From Aporrectodea caliginosa (taxonomy: Eukaryota > Annelida > Clitellata > Crassiclitellata > Lumbricidae), in assembly GCA_020284085.1 (NCBI GenBank), contig JACEVL010000297.1, positions 89,501-153,500 on the forward strand: 64,000 bases of DNA, given 5' to 3'. Made by a program: the position numbers and the translations under genes. The notes under the pieces are model-generated. The model did no database searches. It was not told the origin of the DNA and saw only the letters and a list, made by a program, of their open reading frames with translations. Below, piece after piece: positions 35,603-49,369 of this stretch; position 1 is the first letter of the stretch; the number at the start of each line of letters is the position of its first letter.

Positions 35603-35907
35603 TTAAACTGTACCCGCTGTTGGACAGGAAGCCAGTGAAGGGTATCCCGAATATAGCCTGAGAGAGTTACATAGGAGTTACGTTTCTTTTCGTTGTGTTT
35701 TTGCAACTATAATAGTCATTCGTGCCTTCCTGTTTGCATTTCTACCAATGATCAGCTCTTCGGCTTTATGATTAAGCTGTCCAGTTGATGCCATGGCTGA
35801 AAATATGTGTCCTGCCTTTCTGACGCTTGTGTTTGCTCAATACAGTGCAGCAGCAACTTCCCTCTCGCATATTCTGTTGTTCTAATGATACTTTCGTGCT
35901 GTTAAAG

Positions 35908-36057
35908 ATAGGTGGACTCGTTCTGCGACTGGATGCAGCTGCTACTTCGATAAAGACAGCAACGACTGCGCCTGCTGTATTCTCGGCGGTTGCCCGTTCT
36001 CACGTTCCAACCTCCATCAGTGCGTTCTGTGCGATCACGCCGAAAAGTGTGGAACAG
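35908..36057 (+). CDS. cysteine-rich secreted-type exon, copy 4
   Basis: 150 nt, acceptor GTTAAAG, donor G|GTAAGT, phase 1-1. It keeps [16 protein letters not shown] and NLHQC, but the seventh cysteine of the family is Phe (GGCPF in place of GGCxC), leaving nine. The lost cysteine, plus Leu for Gln in CVLC, suggests relaxed constraint or a changed disulfide pattern. No signal-peptide exon is seen upstream; a LINE and element E occupy the flank. A short (TA)n follows the donor. Confidence 0.65.
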
Positions 36058-36495
36058 GTAAGTATATATATATATATATATGTATGTATAATTGTATATA
36101 TGTAGATATATTTTTATGTATATAATTATATATTTTGTAGCATTTCCATGTAAACAACAGACATTTAAATTCTCTCAAGTTCGTTCACTGTAGAGCCGTG
36201 CGTATAGGATAAATAGCTCTATGCAAGTTAGAAGTGGAAATCAGTTCATCAGTCAGTAAAATAATTAGTCACTTCGTTGGTCGTGTATTTCAGTGGAAAA
36301 GTACGTTGCCTCACAAATCCTGTATACAGGCTCCTAAATGTCTTTGTCATAATGCAATTCTAAAAACTCTTCACCGCAACCATCGACCAGAACTTTTCAC
36401 TCATAACCTATCCTGCATTCAACCAGACTATCTCCACGCTCATCCTTCAACTAAATAGATATTACACTCGACAAATGGACACCGTGACTCTTTAC

Positions 36496-36606
36496 CTGTG
36501 ATCCACTCCAGAACCCTGTGTGACTGTGGGGCTTTCTCGATGGTTGATGCAAAACGTTGGATTTCGCCGCTCAGCTCTGTTCTTTTTGTCAGTTCGTTGA
36601 TGTCAA
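36496..36606 (-). CDS. candidate internal exon, minus strand, copy b
   Basis: Sister of 7220-7330 with the same 111-nt length, phase 1-1, donor CACAG|GTAAAG and weak acceptor ATTAAG. Near-identity at the protein level over the whole exon, with a flank that has changed more, is the main support for coding. Confidence 0.4.
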
Positions 36607-36753
36607 CTTAATGCTCGCCTCTGTCAACTTGCATAACCACCGTAGTCTGGCTGCTGGTTTCGCCGCTCAGCTGCTGGTTTCTCTGATCTATTGTATTATG
36701 CTTATGATGTTTAAATTGCGATCTAATTTGAATTGACCATCTTAGGCATTGCG

Positions 36754-37256
36754 TTACGGAATCGTACATTCATTCATTCATTCATCATTCATTCATTTCC
36801 AGCACTTGTTATAGCGCCCTGCAAGAGATTTCTACTCAGAGGCGATCCCGACTACAGCGCGAACACTGAATAGAAGTTTCACGCCGAAACGCATGAGCAA
36901 TTGCGAATGAAGGACTTGCCCAGGGTCCCTACGCGGCGGCTTGAGGTGGATTCAAACCCGCAACCCTCCGGCTTCAAGGCACCGAACATACCCCTACACA
37001 ACCGCGCCCCACGTAGATGTAAGTAGATTAGACACCTGGTCGATTTGGTTTTGAGTGAGTGAAATAAGTATTTCTCGCAATTTGTCTATGTCAGGGCTGC
37101 AGAATGAGCGGCCTGGAGTATTAAATTCACATTGAGTTGGGTTATTTGATTTTGGTTTTGACGGATCAGCCTCTGGTGAATAAGTAGTACTGCTATCACT
37201 GTCAGAGTCAGTGTCTGCTGAAAGTTCATCATTGTCCTCCACTGTTGCAGCCACTG
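36754..37256 (-). CDS. acidic Ser/Asp-rich terminal exon, copy b (SINE inserted near the stop)
   Basis: From an acceptor (TCTAATACAG) at about 37256 the minus-strand frame encodes DTDSDSDSSTTYSPEADPSK, NNPTQCEFNTPGRSFCS and DIDKLREILISLTQNQIDQV, then LLTST. Here a SINE (36767-37011) enters, replacing the ancestral Ile-Pro-stop with a few SINE-encoded residues (WGAVV) and a new stop. Without the SINE the exon would end at 36754. The acidic first half is probably disordered and the second half amphipathic helix. Family not recognised. Confidence 0.55.
36767..37011 (-). mobile_element. tRNA-SINE family 1, full-length copy
   Basis: B box GGATTCAAACCCGC on the minus strand and a complete body; the tail is (ATGA)n rather than (ATACA)n. 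Short CGTA duplication (36763-36766 and 37012-37015). The paralog at about 7470 reads GGAATCGTAGATGTAAG without it. Confidence 0.85.
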
Positions 37257-37489
37257 CTGTATTAGATTATACTTTCCATGAACACAATACATATCAATAA
37301 GTAGGTAGCAATATAGCTCATAATTTCAAAGTAAGAAACTGAAATTGCGGAAACAAGCGCAATTATTGTAACTTTAACTGGCTTGAGCAAGTCCTAAATA
37401 CTTTTATTTATTGAAAATATTTTGGTTAAAGAGTCTCTATAAGTCGTATCACCAAAACTAACGGTGGGTTGGAGGATAAAAATGAAGCA

Positions 37490-37740
37490 ACATCAAAATT
37501 TTTTATTGGGTCGTCCATTAATTATGTCAACAAAATAGGAGGAGGGGTTTGGAAAAGTTTGACAGTTGTTGACAAGGGGAGGGGGTTCGGTACAATTTGA
37601 CGTCAACAATTTTTTCCAATGAATCAAAACAGACCCTTCAAATGGTAGCTTAATCATTAAGTAATGCTGCACATGTATAACGTGTTTAATGTTTAACACT
37701 ACTAAAAAGCTGGTATTATAAAATAAACTCATATATTTTG
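37490..37740. repeat. possible transposon end (GGGTCGTCCATTAATTA)
   Basis: GGGTCGTCCATTAATTATGT and GGAGGAGGGGTTTGG-type sequence look like one end of a DNA transposon, but no opposite end is seen. 37257-37490 is duplicated flank (compare 8700-8830) without genes. Confidence 0.3.
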
Positions 37741-38080
<340 letters not shown>

Positions 38081-39009
38081 TCAGCAGATCTCAGAGAGCG
38101 GTGACAATGTTCCGGAGAGGCAGATGGCGTTCACCCGTTGAAGAGCTAATGAGAATCGTTGGCACAGGTACGATGTCTCAAGTGGATCGTGGGTTGCTTC
38201 CGTTGTCCGGCTTCCAAACTCTAATATGAATTGCAGACCTTCGCTGCTCCAAGAGCTGCCGGTTTCCATGGCGACGGTAACAAAGTCATGGCTAGTAGTG
38301 ATTGTAGAGTATTTTACCCTCTTGGCAACAGTGCCACACAGTGGCCAGTTCAGCGGCTTCGCCAGCTCCAATGGCTGTATAAGGAAGATGTGACGTGGCG
38401 TAGGTGTCGGACACTAACATCCCATGCTAAGCATCGTCCACGTGACCAAGGTATCAGCGTGACACCGTCTGGCCGCTTCCTATCTTTTCTTAACCCTTTC
38501 GTGTCTGGTGTTTCCATATGGCAACACGTGTAATTAAAGTCATTTCTTTCTTACGCCAACTTTTTTTATAGAATTTGAACCAGTATCTGCTAAATCAATG
38601 TTTGCTAAATGTAATTATTGCCTTTGTTAGTATTATTTGAACTATTTTGCTCTACTATAGGCCTATGACCTTGAAGTTAGTGTGGTTACCATTTTTTCAA
38701 GTGTAAGTTTAGTTGGTTAATTAATTTTTACTAATGACTGCTACGAAAGTATAAAAAATGTTTTAGAGAAGGCATAGTTCAGCATTCAACTCTGATATAC
38801 CATCAAATTTTGTGTAAATTTGCTATTTCAGTTAGTTTTATACCAGTTGCCATTTGGCAACAATGGCAAGTCGTGGATGTATTGAAAAAGGTATTCTGAT
38901 TTAGCACATTTTAGAAACAGCTGACGGTTGTGTGTTTGAACCTAAAATAATAAGTATGATTCAAGGTTGTCTGAAGATCTCACAGTAAAGGACTTAAAAT
39001 GTCGTTTAA

Positions 39010-39469
39010 CCCTCAGAGGCTAACCTATAAAAAAATCACACATTGGATAACCTGGGGTGAATTTTTCACCCCTCACTATTTGAGGCATGTGATATAAAAT
39101 TAAACCATGTTCGATCAACAATGGTAATTGTACCAAGTTCAACATAAAACTGCAAAACTAGGAAACCTAACTAAAGTCAACTATCAGCACAATCATCGAG
39201 TCTACAGTCATCTACACACAAGTAACGCTTTAGCAGCAGATAACCGTCGAGACATCTTTCACACAAATAATCAATAAAAATGGCCACGGTATGACGTCAG
39301 TCACGTGACCATTCATCCAAAATAAGTAAGACAAAATATATGGAATTAAGCAAAAGTCATCTATGAACAGATACACAAAGGCGCACGGCATAACTCCAAA
39401 GCTGTAAAAAAATTCAGCGCAAATACTGACAGTGGGGTGAAAAATTCACCCCAGGTTAGCCTCTGAGGG
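39010..39469. mobile_element. TTAA-flanked (piggyBac-type) MITE G, nested in F
   Basis: TTAA at 39006-39009 and 39470-39473. Terminal inverted repeats CCCTCAGAGGCTAACCT are exact over 17 bp. Subterminal palindrome GGGGTGAATTTTTCACCCC at 39054-39072 and its partner at about 39434-39452. 460 bp, no coding. Confidence 0.9.
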
Positions 39470-39599
39470 TTAACCATTTTTGGTAATTAGCACTGGTGGT
39501 TTTGACTGTATGATGCAGACCGATGGATGCTGATTTGGATATGAGGGTTTCACGATGTGGCCGGTGCTTGCATCAGCTAGTAGTTATAGCAGTGTCTTC

Positions 39600-40720
39600 C
39601 TGTTGCTCCAGAATAGAGGCAGTCAGTGGATGAGCAGATAATTCCATTCAAGGGCAAAAACAGCCTTTGTCAGTATTTGCCCAAGAAACCGAAACATTGA
39701 GGCTTCAAGGTCCTTGCAAGGTACGTGCTCGCAACGGATTTATCCATGACTTAACATTATGCCGGGGCTGTGCACCAGAACTAGCAGCGTCAGAGTGTGG
39801 GGTTTCAGCCGGCTGGTTTTGTCATCCTTTTGTGCAAGACTCTCCCAAAGAATGTGAACCACTTCGTGTATTTTGACAACTGGTTCAATTTTCCAGAGCT
39901 CCAACTGAGGCGGAAGTAATTGGGATTTCACTCTGTACTCTGTAGGGACTCTTCATGCAAACGGGCTTTGAGGTTGGAAATTGAAGTCTGAATCCGATTT
40001 GCGCAAAGCACGTTGTGGATCGTATGACAACAAGGCTAATGCAAACTCTGGACTTGACGTCATACGAAGGTATGACAATCGCGCAGTGCAGATCTCAGCG
40101 ACTCTCATTGGTGTTCATCCTATCAAGATCGTGAAGCACTGGGACAAGAAGGTCAAGAAGTATGTCGAGGTTCAGTGTCCAGCTGCAGTCATAGAGTACA
40201 CTGCCCACATGGGAAGTTTTGACCTTTTCGACGTGCTCTCTGCAATGTACCGCATCGGCCACACTAGTGTAAAGTGTTACCGCAGGATCTTCTACTGGGT
40301 TTTGAATGTCGCCTGCATCAATGGCTGGGTCTTTTACAAACATCACTGCTCACAACTTGCAGTTCCTGAAAAATAAAGACTAGATCTTCTTGGGTTTGTT
40401 TCCCAAGTTTCCCAGTGTCTCATTGTAGCAAACAAGCCTTCGAGATCTGCCTCTCTGGTTCGAAAATGAGGCAGTCCATGAAGTGCATATCCAAATACTC
40501 GTGGGGAAAAGAAGGTCAGACAATCGAAAGCGAAGAGGAAAGTGACAAGTGCTACACTACCTGAAATACGTTTGGACAACATTGGGCACCTGCCAGTTCA
40601 TAGACCAGACAAGGGGCATTCTAGGAACTGCGAGAAGTCATTCATCCGCACCATGTGTGTCAAGTGTAATGTCCACCTGTGCCTCACTTCCCAATAGAAC
40701 TGCTACATAGACTACGACAC
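39600..40720 (+). pseudogene. piggyBac transposase (DDE_Tnp_1_7 type), degraded
   Basis: The order fits PGBD4-like transposases. DEQIIPFKGKNSLCQYLPKK and YFDNWFNFPEL come in shifted frames (39625-39900). An open part then follows (39981-40376) with YDNRAVQISATLIGVHPI, KHWDKKVKKYVEVQCPAAVI, HMGSFDLFDVLSAMYRI (the position of the third catalytic Asp) and RRIFYWVLNVACINGW. Near the end is a Cys-rich zinc ribbon (VRLDNIGH-like, NCEKSF, MCVKCNVHLCL; about 40570-40700). There are at least two frameshifts and several stops. Confidence 0.85.
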
Positions 40721-41430
40721 CTAGACATAAATTGTCATGTGGAACAATAGAAATGCAAGATGCAGTCGTTTCTATGTTTCTCATGCAGCTTGACATTTAC
40801 TACATCAATGTTGCCATATGGCAACGTTTGCCATGCATTCCCAATGTTGCCAAATGGCAACACTAGTTATTTTTCCATGCATTCCCAATGTTGCCAAATG
40901 GCAACACTAATTAATTTTAATTAGACATAAGTTAATTACAAATTTTTTGCATGTGGCACAACATATTGCACATAATTATCTCTTTAAAAACACTTCAAAT
41001 ATTTTTTTGTCCAAGAAATAATTCGGACACGAAAGGCTTAAGAGACCGAGAGGTTCTTTCTGTGCAGGTATTTTCGCTCTGCGAAGGCTCTCCAGAGGAC
41101 TTCGTTTATCATGTTGTGCCGCTGCTGTTTAACGCCTCCTCCTCTACAAACCAGTTCGTGACGACCTCTTGTGTCGACTTTTTTCCCGGCAGTGGTGGCA
41201 TACATGCGGCTCACAGAGTGTCGTACCTAGACTCATCCCGACTGCCATCCGTACCTCCTCGTCTGAGAGGCGCAGGCCCAGAGCAGTCACAGGGGGAGCT
41301 AGCATCCAGTCACCAGAGTGAGGAGCTCGAGAAGCTAGTAGTCGGGCACGATCACGTGGAGCGCTAGTGGACTCGAGTAGGCTTGTCCACGCTTTGCCTG
41401 TATATCGGTGGTCCCACTCTTTCTTCGGCT

Positions 41431-41798
<368 letters not shown>

Positions 41799-42315
41799 TG
41801 CCTCGAGGTATACAGGATCCCTCAGGGACTTAGACATTACAAGCTGATGTAATTTGTCTGGAGATGACCCTACTCGTCGTTGTACTGGTTGGCGAAAGTG
41901 CCTCGGAACGCGATTGCGTTATAGCGTTGTATCGTTAAAGAGATGCGCTGATAAAGGAACGATGTTTCTCTTGGGTCCCCAGTAACCACACAGAGTTTTT
42001 TTCCTAGGTCAGAGAGAAAGGCGTGGCCTTCTTGGTTTATCGGGCCCATGGTCTCGAAAGCCAGAGGGATGAAGAAGTATGAAGCAGATAGCGCTTGGTA
42101 TTTATCATTTTTGCGAGCTGCTGCTCTTTCAGCCGCCGCTCCGACTTAACTGTCTGGGAGGTGTCTGACAAGTAAGACGCGGCCATGGTGTCAGTCACGG
42201 TCGCATCCCAGACCAGGCATCGGCCCACCCGCCATGGGACCAGGGTAAGGCCATCGGGCCTTCCGCCGTCAGATCTCATCAAACCTGCTGGTTCCTTGGT
42301 TGACGGAAAGCCCAT
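41799..42315 (-). mobile_element. LINE 3' fragment with (AAT)n tail
   Basis: Minus strand: [38 protein letters not shown], then in shifted frames a segment like [11 protein letters not shown] and PRHFRQPVQ, ending near 41806 where the (AAT)n/(GAT)n tail begins. Same family as 38081-41430. Confidence 0.75.
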
Positions 42316-43195
<880 letters not shown>

Positions 43196-43200
<5 letters not shown>

Positions 43201-45102
43201 GAAGTAGATGAGAGTGACGACGATGAAGAATAACAAGAACAAGAGAGAAACTTGCTACCTCTCCAAACGTCTAGCAATTATCATTCAGCTCTTCAGTGCC
43301 TCCGTGACACTCAGTCAGAATGTGACTGGTTATTTATAAACCATCCAAATGTGAATTTACTGTCTCTTGACATAATACTAGGGCCTGAAGGATCATGGCT
43401 ATAAGGAAAAACATTAATAAATCTCCCACAACCTACCGACTTTACGTGCGATATTCCAATTTACTTTGCTGACTAACGTTTTAATACCAGACAATGCAAC
43501 TAGAAGCCGCAGCTAATTTTTTTAGAAACCGAGATCAGGACAGAAATATTCTTTATTAAGAAGTGTTGTAGAGGAATACGTAGTTTGAATGGTAGTAGTA
43601 TCTCAGTGGACATTATCACAGAGGAAGCTAAGATGGATGGGCTATTGAGCAATGGGGGTAGACTTTCAGTGATTCTGATATCAATTACATAATCCTCTCA
43701 ATCACATAAAACCAGTGTGTACTTATGTAGGCCTATAATTTATACCGAAAAAATTGAATTTTCTGTAAAAACCTAGGCCTTTTGATAGAAATTTACGATT
43801 TTCGTGAAAGGAAATGTCATTAGCAGTCTAGACAGATAATTTTGACCTAATAGGCGACGCTACTGGTCCTATAGTTTGAACTCAGGATTCCTCAAAGAGC
43901 TGGTGAGGGATGAAGTCGACTTTAGCGGATTTCGTTTCTCTTTCAGTTCGTTTGAATCTGGAGCCAGTGACGTAGGTTGATTTCTGTATATTTCCTGAGG
44001 CGTTCTTTTTTCTTGTATAGGAGTTCTCGGCATGGATTCTGGTGTGAAAGTGGGAGACATTCGCGTTGACGTTAACGTTGGCTAGATTTGAACAAGACCT
44101 GAAGACTCGTTGCAATGGGTTGTCTCGCACATAAGTTTTGACTGGTGGAAGGTTCCTTTCTGAAAGTTGCAGGTGTTTTTTTCTGTTTCATGCCATTAGC
44201 ACATGCTATTATTATGCTTGCATAGAGTAACGCTTTGGGTAGATGACTTTGTGTCCTTCAAGAAACTTTTCCACATTTACTTCCTCGTTCCAACATTTAA
44301 AATAAATTAGACATTTTGATAGGGGAGGATTCTATTGCTAAAGCAATGTTGCACATATTTTTGTTTCACGCCATCAACACACTATGTATTTCTCTTGCAT
44401 TGTGTATAACGCTTTGTAAAATTGACCCAGTGTCCTATTAAAAACATTTCCTCATTTAATATTACGTAGATGAAGCAGAAATTGCACAGTTTCGGTCTCT
44501 GTCATTTTAGTTTTGCTTTAAAGACGAGTATGGAAAATGCTACTATATATTAGCAGCTTAACTGTTACTAATGCTACTAAGTGTAACCGAAAATGACACC
44601 CTAGAAATAACATGTATTTACGAATGATGTACGGGATGCTGGATAATGTCATCACTGACAGTCTTGGGCTAACATGCGTATGAAAAAACCTGAAGAATAT
44701 TGGACTCTGTGTAATGGCTTTTGTCGCGCATTTAGAAGTTTTAAATTGTAGAGGATTCTTTTGTTAGCGCTAATACTCACACTAGTTCTGTTGTAAGCTA
44801 TCAGTGTGACGCTTTGTAAAACTGAATTTCCTGTCGTCCAAGAAACTTTCCAGCATTTTCTTGATCGTTCTGTTTTTAATTAAAGCTGAAACTGCACTCT
44901 TTTCCCTTTATAAAGAAAAGGTAAGAGTATTCTGAGTGAATGATATCGGGGCAGTCGGAGAATGTCTCCACTGGCAGTCTCCCTTCAACACGTAGAGACA
45001 GACCAAAATCTGTTCATAATCTGTTGAACACTGACACAGTCATGTTCTACGTCCTTGATCTGAAATATTACGCCGAAGATGAAGAATGATAACACAGTAA
45101 AT
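43196..45102. repeat. non-coding; second copy of the 9.2-11.2 kb block
   Basis: 43200-43560 shows nothing recognisable. From 43560 it matches 8815-8836 and 9184-11255 in order, without the LINE at 8837-9183. No gene seen. Confidence 0.7.
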
Positions 45103-45475
45103 CATACATACGTACATACATACATACATTAATACATTATGTATGTACATACTTTTCATAATCTGTTGACCACTGATACATGTTCCACGTCCTTGATCAT
45201 ACATACATATATACATACATAGAAGCTTTACATACATGCATACAATAAACCATAACTGCATCCATCCATCCATCCATCCATCCATCCATCCATCCATGTG
45301 ACCGACCCACTCACTCACCCACCCATCCATCCACCCATCCATGCATGCATGCATCCACCCACCCGAAACATACCCACCCACCGACCAACCCATCCAAAAC
45401 CAACCCACCAGCCCACCCTCCCATTCATCCATCCATCCATCCATCGATCCATCGATCGATCCATCCATCCATCGG
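45103..45475. repeat. (CATA)n then (CCAT)n microsatellites
   Basis: Same order as at 11256-11568, interrupted by CATGTTCCACGTCCTTGATC, a duplicated piece of the flank. Confidence 0.9.
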
Positions 45476-45621
45476 TTCCAGGGGCTTTTACCTCCGGACG
45501 TTTAACCTCAAGGGGCTTTCACCTCCGGACGATTCACCTCTGTGGGCTTTCACCTATAAGGGTATTCACCTCCGCTCTCATACTTATTTCCTCTCCAACT
45601 CTCCAACTCTCGCTGCCATTT

Positions 45622-46654
45622 TCACTGTTCCTCCCGTTGCGTTGCGAGAAATCTGTCCATCTGCGCCTGTTGGGCGCCGAGATCGTCTTCCCGAGTCCCT
45701 CTCACTCGGTTAGGCGGTCTTCTGCGATCATCAGTGTCGGCCGTCCGTTGGTAGGCTTCAAGAAGCAGCGCTGCCCGGTAGGCTTCGTCAATTGTCTTCG
45801 GCTCACGCTCGCGTACTTTGAGCGAGAGTTCTCGGTCCCTCATGGCTTCGAGGAAGGCGTCTCTTGCAATGATTTGCGTCGTCTCGATGGCGGGCACCGG
45901 GTAGGCCAAGACGACCCACCGATGGATCTAATGTAGCAAGTCAGTCAGGCTCTCCTCTGGGCGTTGGCGTCGATAGTAGAGCTGGGCACGGAAGGTTTCT
46001 GCTTGGCCTTCCGACCCATATCGTTGTCGCAGGCGTTCGACGAGATCTTCGTAGCTCGCGCTCGGTTGAGCGCGGAAGTCCCACATAAGCTGTGTTGCGG
46101 TATTCTCCGATGAGCAGCGTAAATGATCACTCTTGTCCGCGTCGGTCCATCGGTTGTGCATCGCGCAGACTTCAAATTGGACCAGAAAAGACTCCAGCGA
46201 TCCCGTCCCGTCGAATTTCCCAGGTTTCATCGTCGTCGTCGGTCGGCTTCGCAGCAAGCCACCGACGCTCTCTAGAAAATTCGGAATCAGCTTCGTCGAT
46301 TCATCGGTCTTCCCTCGATTCATCGGCTTTTCAGTTTTTTCGCAGAATTCTGTTCTCTGCCGGGTCGTCCATAACCTCGCGAAAACTCGTTTTCAAATTA
46401 TTCTTTGGCGTCATCATCTCGTCGGACTTTTCCCAGACAGTCGGTTTCAGATTCGGTTTCGGAGCTGTCGGTTCGTCGCTCATTTCTCGATCGCCTTCCT
46501 TCACCGGCGACAAGTCGTCAAAATCTTCCCAACAGCATCTTTCATCGGCCGGCGTTCCCATCTCTTCCTTCTTCACCACGGGCGTCGACGTCTTGGTCGG
46601 CATTAAGATCTGGCCCGGCATCGAATAGGGCCTAAGCAATCGTGTCCTCGTCAT
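45622..46654 (-). pseudogene. Gag polyprotein of the LTR element
   Basis: The N-terminal part (46654 down to about 46331) is charged and probably disordered. The capsid-like part, after a frame change, has MKPGKFDGTGSLESFLVQFE, LMWDFRAQPSASYEDLVERL, and RQRPEESLTDLLH, then (another frame change at about 45930) FLEAMRDRELSLKVREREPK and a basic end DDRRRPPNRVRG. This is the retrotrans_gag layout. No zinc knuckle is seen before the truncation at about 45600. Two frameshifts are visible. Confidence 0.75.
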
Positions 46655-47169
46655 CGCCCATCAGCATCTTTGGTCGATTCAGGCGGTCTCTAAAGATTCG
46701 GCTGACTTCAAAAAATCACCCCACTGGCCTGGTACCAATGTAGCGAAAAACGACTTTCGTGTAGACTGAAGGTCTACACTGATGGGCCCAATGTGGCGAA
46801 AAACCCGGGTGCGTCTTTCGGTTGGGTGTAACAGTTGACGGGAGGACTGCCCTTCAGTTCAGGATGGCCTGGCAGCTCCCGTCCGACAGATGTCCGCGCG
46901 TTGCTCAGGGGGGTGCGAGCACAATTTCGGCCTTGGTGGAGTTCCAAGGTCTTATCGTTCTACAGCCAGCAGTCGCTCCCACGGAATCAATGTCAGATAG
47001 TGTTAAATGTACAGTATTTATTATCTTCAAAGACCACGGCAAAGTTAGCAAGGTTACTGTCTTGAAGCAGAAAGGTTCTACAAACCTCTTCAGCAGTAAC
47101 CAGAATCAGCTAAATGTCTTCTTGTTTAACTAGCAAACTTGCCAACTTGAACCCTCTGCTGCAAATTAA

Positions 47170-48672
47170 CCCATTAATGCCCAAACGTTCCCCCATGGCC
47201 AATCTTTATGATACTTGGGAATATAAGAAATGATGCTAGGGTAAGGTCCTTGGAACTGGTATTTATGTGATTCCGCGATCGGCCGCTAGATGGCGTGCTG
47301 TTCCCATTTGGGAACATTGGGCACATATGGAGTCTGTTCCCATTTGGGAACACCATGTAAATTTATTGCAGATAATCTGTTAAATTTGCAGTTTTCAGTT
47401 ACTACACTAGTTTTACTTTATGCACAGCATACAGGCTGCTTTTGCTAGAGCAACAAAACCACACATCAATGTTGAAGTAGTTTTCAGAAGTTATAAAGCA
47501 GTGCCAACAATAACATTGTCCAATTCTGCGATTGAACACAGCGATCATACACATCAACATATTCCAGGTATTTCTCTGCAATGCTTTCCAGGAGACTGAC
47601 AATGTTCTTTCTAAAATGCGATAATATGATACTACTGCTCGTAGTGTAGATGAAGTAGAACAATGCACTTTGCACAGTACAGCTTTGTATTCTTCTCACA
47701 CAATCGACATCTTGCTTGTCTTGCACTCAGAACCCAGGTCATGATCGTCTCCATCGTAGCGAATATCACTGACTGAGTGGCTATCTGATAGAGCTGTTGG
47801 AGTATTGATGGCAGTAATAGGGTGCTTTGACTCTCATCGTCTGAACCTTTCTGCACAGAAGCAGTAACTGGCCCAGCAACAGCAGATGGAAGAGTCGAAA
47901 GCCTTAGGGCAATCTTCATCCACACACTCATCATTGGATTATCTACTATCCATCCACTATCGCTGGTGGCATAACCATTTCAACATCTCTCTCAATATTA
48001 GCAGAGACTGCATCAGAAGCCTGTGTTTAGGTGCGCAAGCTGCTCAGTGTTATCATTGTCTCCATCTGCATCAGACTCTATAATGGCGAAAGCCTCAGAC
48101 AAGTAGTCCTTTCTTTACACCTGAAAAAGGCATTATAGGCCTATATAAGATGTGATTGCTGTGTAAACTAAAAATTCTAATTTATCTCATATTCATTTAT
48201 AATATGGACAATAGTAATGCACTCGATGAGGAGTTTTCAATAGCTCAATGCATTTCTCCGCCATGTTCCCAAATGGGAACAGACTACATTTGTGCCCAAT
48301 GTTCCCATTTGGGAACATCAAAGTTTTACTAAACATTTCTACCGCAATACATTTTAATTTTAAATGCACATTTGACATACCAATAGCTACGTAATGCTAC
48401 ACTTAAATCACATAAACACTTTTAAAATTTAAATTCTCTTACCTTATATGCAGACGAGAAACTGGAAACAGCCGAATTTTGAAAAAACACAAATCTTTAA
48501 AGATGGCTGCCGCTCACTAGAAATTTTTGCAAACTCAAGATTAGGCTAAAATATCGTTCATGGACTATTTAGCAGTCAAAAGCTGCCAACAGTAACTAAA
48601 TAACGCAATACACTTATTTTATACATAAATTTATCCACGTGTTCCCAAATGGGATCATTGGGCGTTAATGGG
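47170..48672. mobile_element. piggyBac element H inside the LTR
   Basis: TTAA at 47166-47169 and CTAA (one change) at 48673-48676. Ends CCCATTAATGCCCAAACG and the complement near 48660. Palindrome GTTCCCATTTGGGAAC at 47300 and 47336, with more near 48266 and 48299. A minus-strand transposase relic is reduced to its N-terminal acidic part (about 48105-47890) joined to the C-terminal zinc ribbon (RCRLCEKNTKLYCAKC at about 47720-47670), an internal deletion derivative. Confidence 0.8.
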
Positions 48673-49369
48673 CTAAGAGCGGAAAGTCAATGACGACCTG
48701 GCCTCTAGCAAAACGACAAGAACCTTCGGCCACAAGTCAAAAGCGAAAAGAAGAACCCCCGGCCGTCCGAGTGCCCTCAATTTATAGAGAAACGTCCAGC
48801 CCTGGGAAGGAAGATCAAAGAAAAGACCGCAAAGGCGAAAGACAGAGCAAAGAGAGATTCGCCGCAAAGGCGAATGACAGAGCAAATAGGACGTTGCCTA
48901 AGGGAGGGGAAGAAAGTCGACGGCAGAAAGAGAGCAGATCGAAGGAAAGACGCCGACCAGTCGGCAGGCGCTGGGGAAGGAGGCAAACACAGAAGACGGA
49001 CGACCGAAAAGAAACTCCAAAGGTCAGCCGGTACAAAACAGGGGTCAAGACGGGCAAAATTCGCCACAATACAATCATACAAACAAACGGAAGGATAAAC
49101 TTTGAGAAATATAGTATAAGATTAATTAACATTAAACGTGTAACAAATGGAATCAGATAATAAGACAAGAGAGTGACTGTAATTAACGACATAATTATGA
49201 TAACTCGTGTCACTGACTGAAAACGAAACATAATACAATATACAAAATAGCCAATAATATAAGCTACTAATTATCGTGTCATAAAGTAGATAAAGCGAAG
49301 CAATAATCAATACGTAAATGAAGTTGATTTCTTATTTTAAACTTATCAAGTTTTTTGTCCACGACGCCC

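Larger units (their letters stand above)
33240..35662 (-). mobile_element. 5'-truncated CR1/L2-like LINE, interrupted by element E
   Basis: Read on the minus strand and skipping 33587-35602, it encodes a nearly open RT C-terminus: IRDTLHWLPVQQRVQF (about 35650-35605), then KILSLMRNCLVGVVPSYLRS (about 33580-33530), and SPFQFRRRLKTFLFPDAGSE (about 33350-33290). One stop was noticed. The tail contains TAAATGTATGATTAC. It lies in the upstream flank of exon copy 4. Confidence 0.85.
38494..41037 (+). mobile_element. piggyBac element F with transposase remnant
   Basis: TTAA at 38490-38493 and 41038-41041; ends CCCTTTCGTGTC and GACACGAAAGGC. Palindromes GTTGCCATATGGCAAC (40810-40825) and two GTTGCCAAATGGCAAC close by, with related words near 38512 and 38856. 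The LINE sequence is continuous across the insertion. It encodes a recognisable but broken transposase on the + strand. Confidence 0.85.
38081..41430 (-). mobile_element. 5'-truncated LINE with (AAT)n tail, interrupted by piggyBac F
   Basis: Skipping 38494-41037, the minus strand encodes the RT-associated C-terminal region common in invertebrate non-LTR elements: LLARELLTLVTGC, LGLRLSDEEVRMAVGMSLG, AKIPAQKEPLGLL (41400-41045), then RPDGVTLIPWSRGRCLAWDV (38480-38420) and ALQRVNAICLSGTLSPL (about 38150-38100). Several shifts and stops occur. The tail is (AAT)n at 37935-38067. The clade is not named with confidence. Confidence 0.75.
45592..49118 (-). mobile_element. truncated Ty3/gypsy-like LTR retrotransposon (5' LTR and gag only)
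   Basis: Minus orientation. The 5' LTR is about 49069-46739 once element H is removed (about 0.8 kb): it starts TGTGGCGAATTTTGCC, has a TATAAAT box at about 48785, and ends TTTTTCGCTACA. TTGGTACCAGGCCAGTGGGG next to it could be the primer-binding site. Gag follows. Protease, RT, integrase and the 3' LTR are missing: the foldback arm starts right after gag. Confidence 0.65.

Noticed and set aside
45298..46635. + strand ORFs of 122-212 residues
   Set aside because: They are antisense shadows of Gag on the minus strand.
48690..49160. 156-residue basic ORF and its antisense partners
   Set aside because: The region is the U3-like part of an LTR with a TATA box on the other strand. The composition is Lys/Arg/Glu-biased and no domain is recognised.
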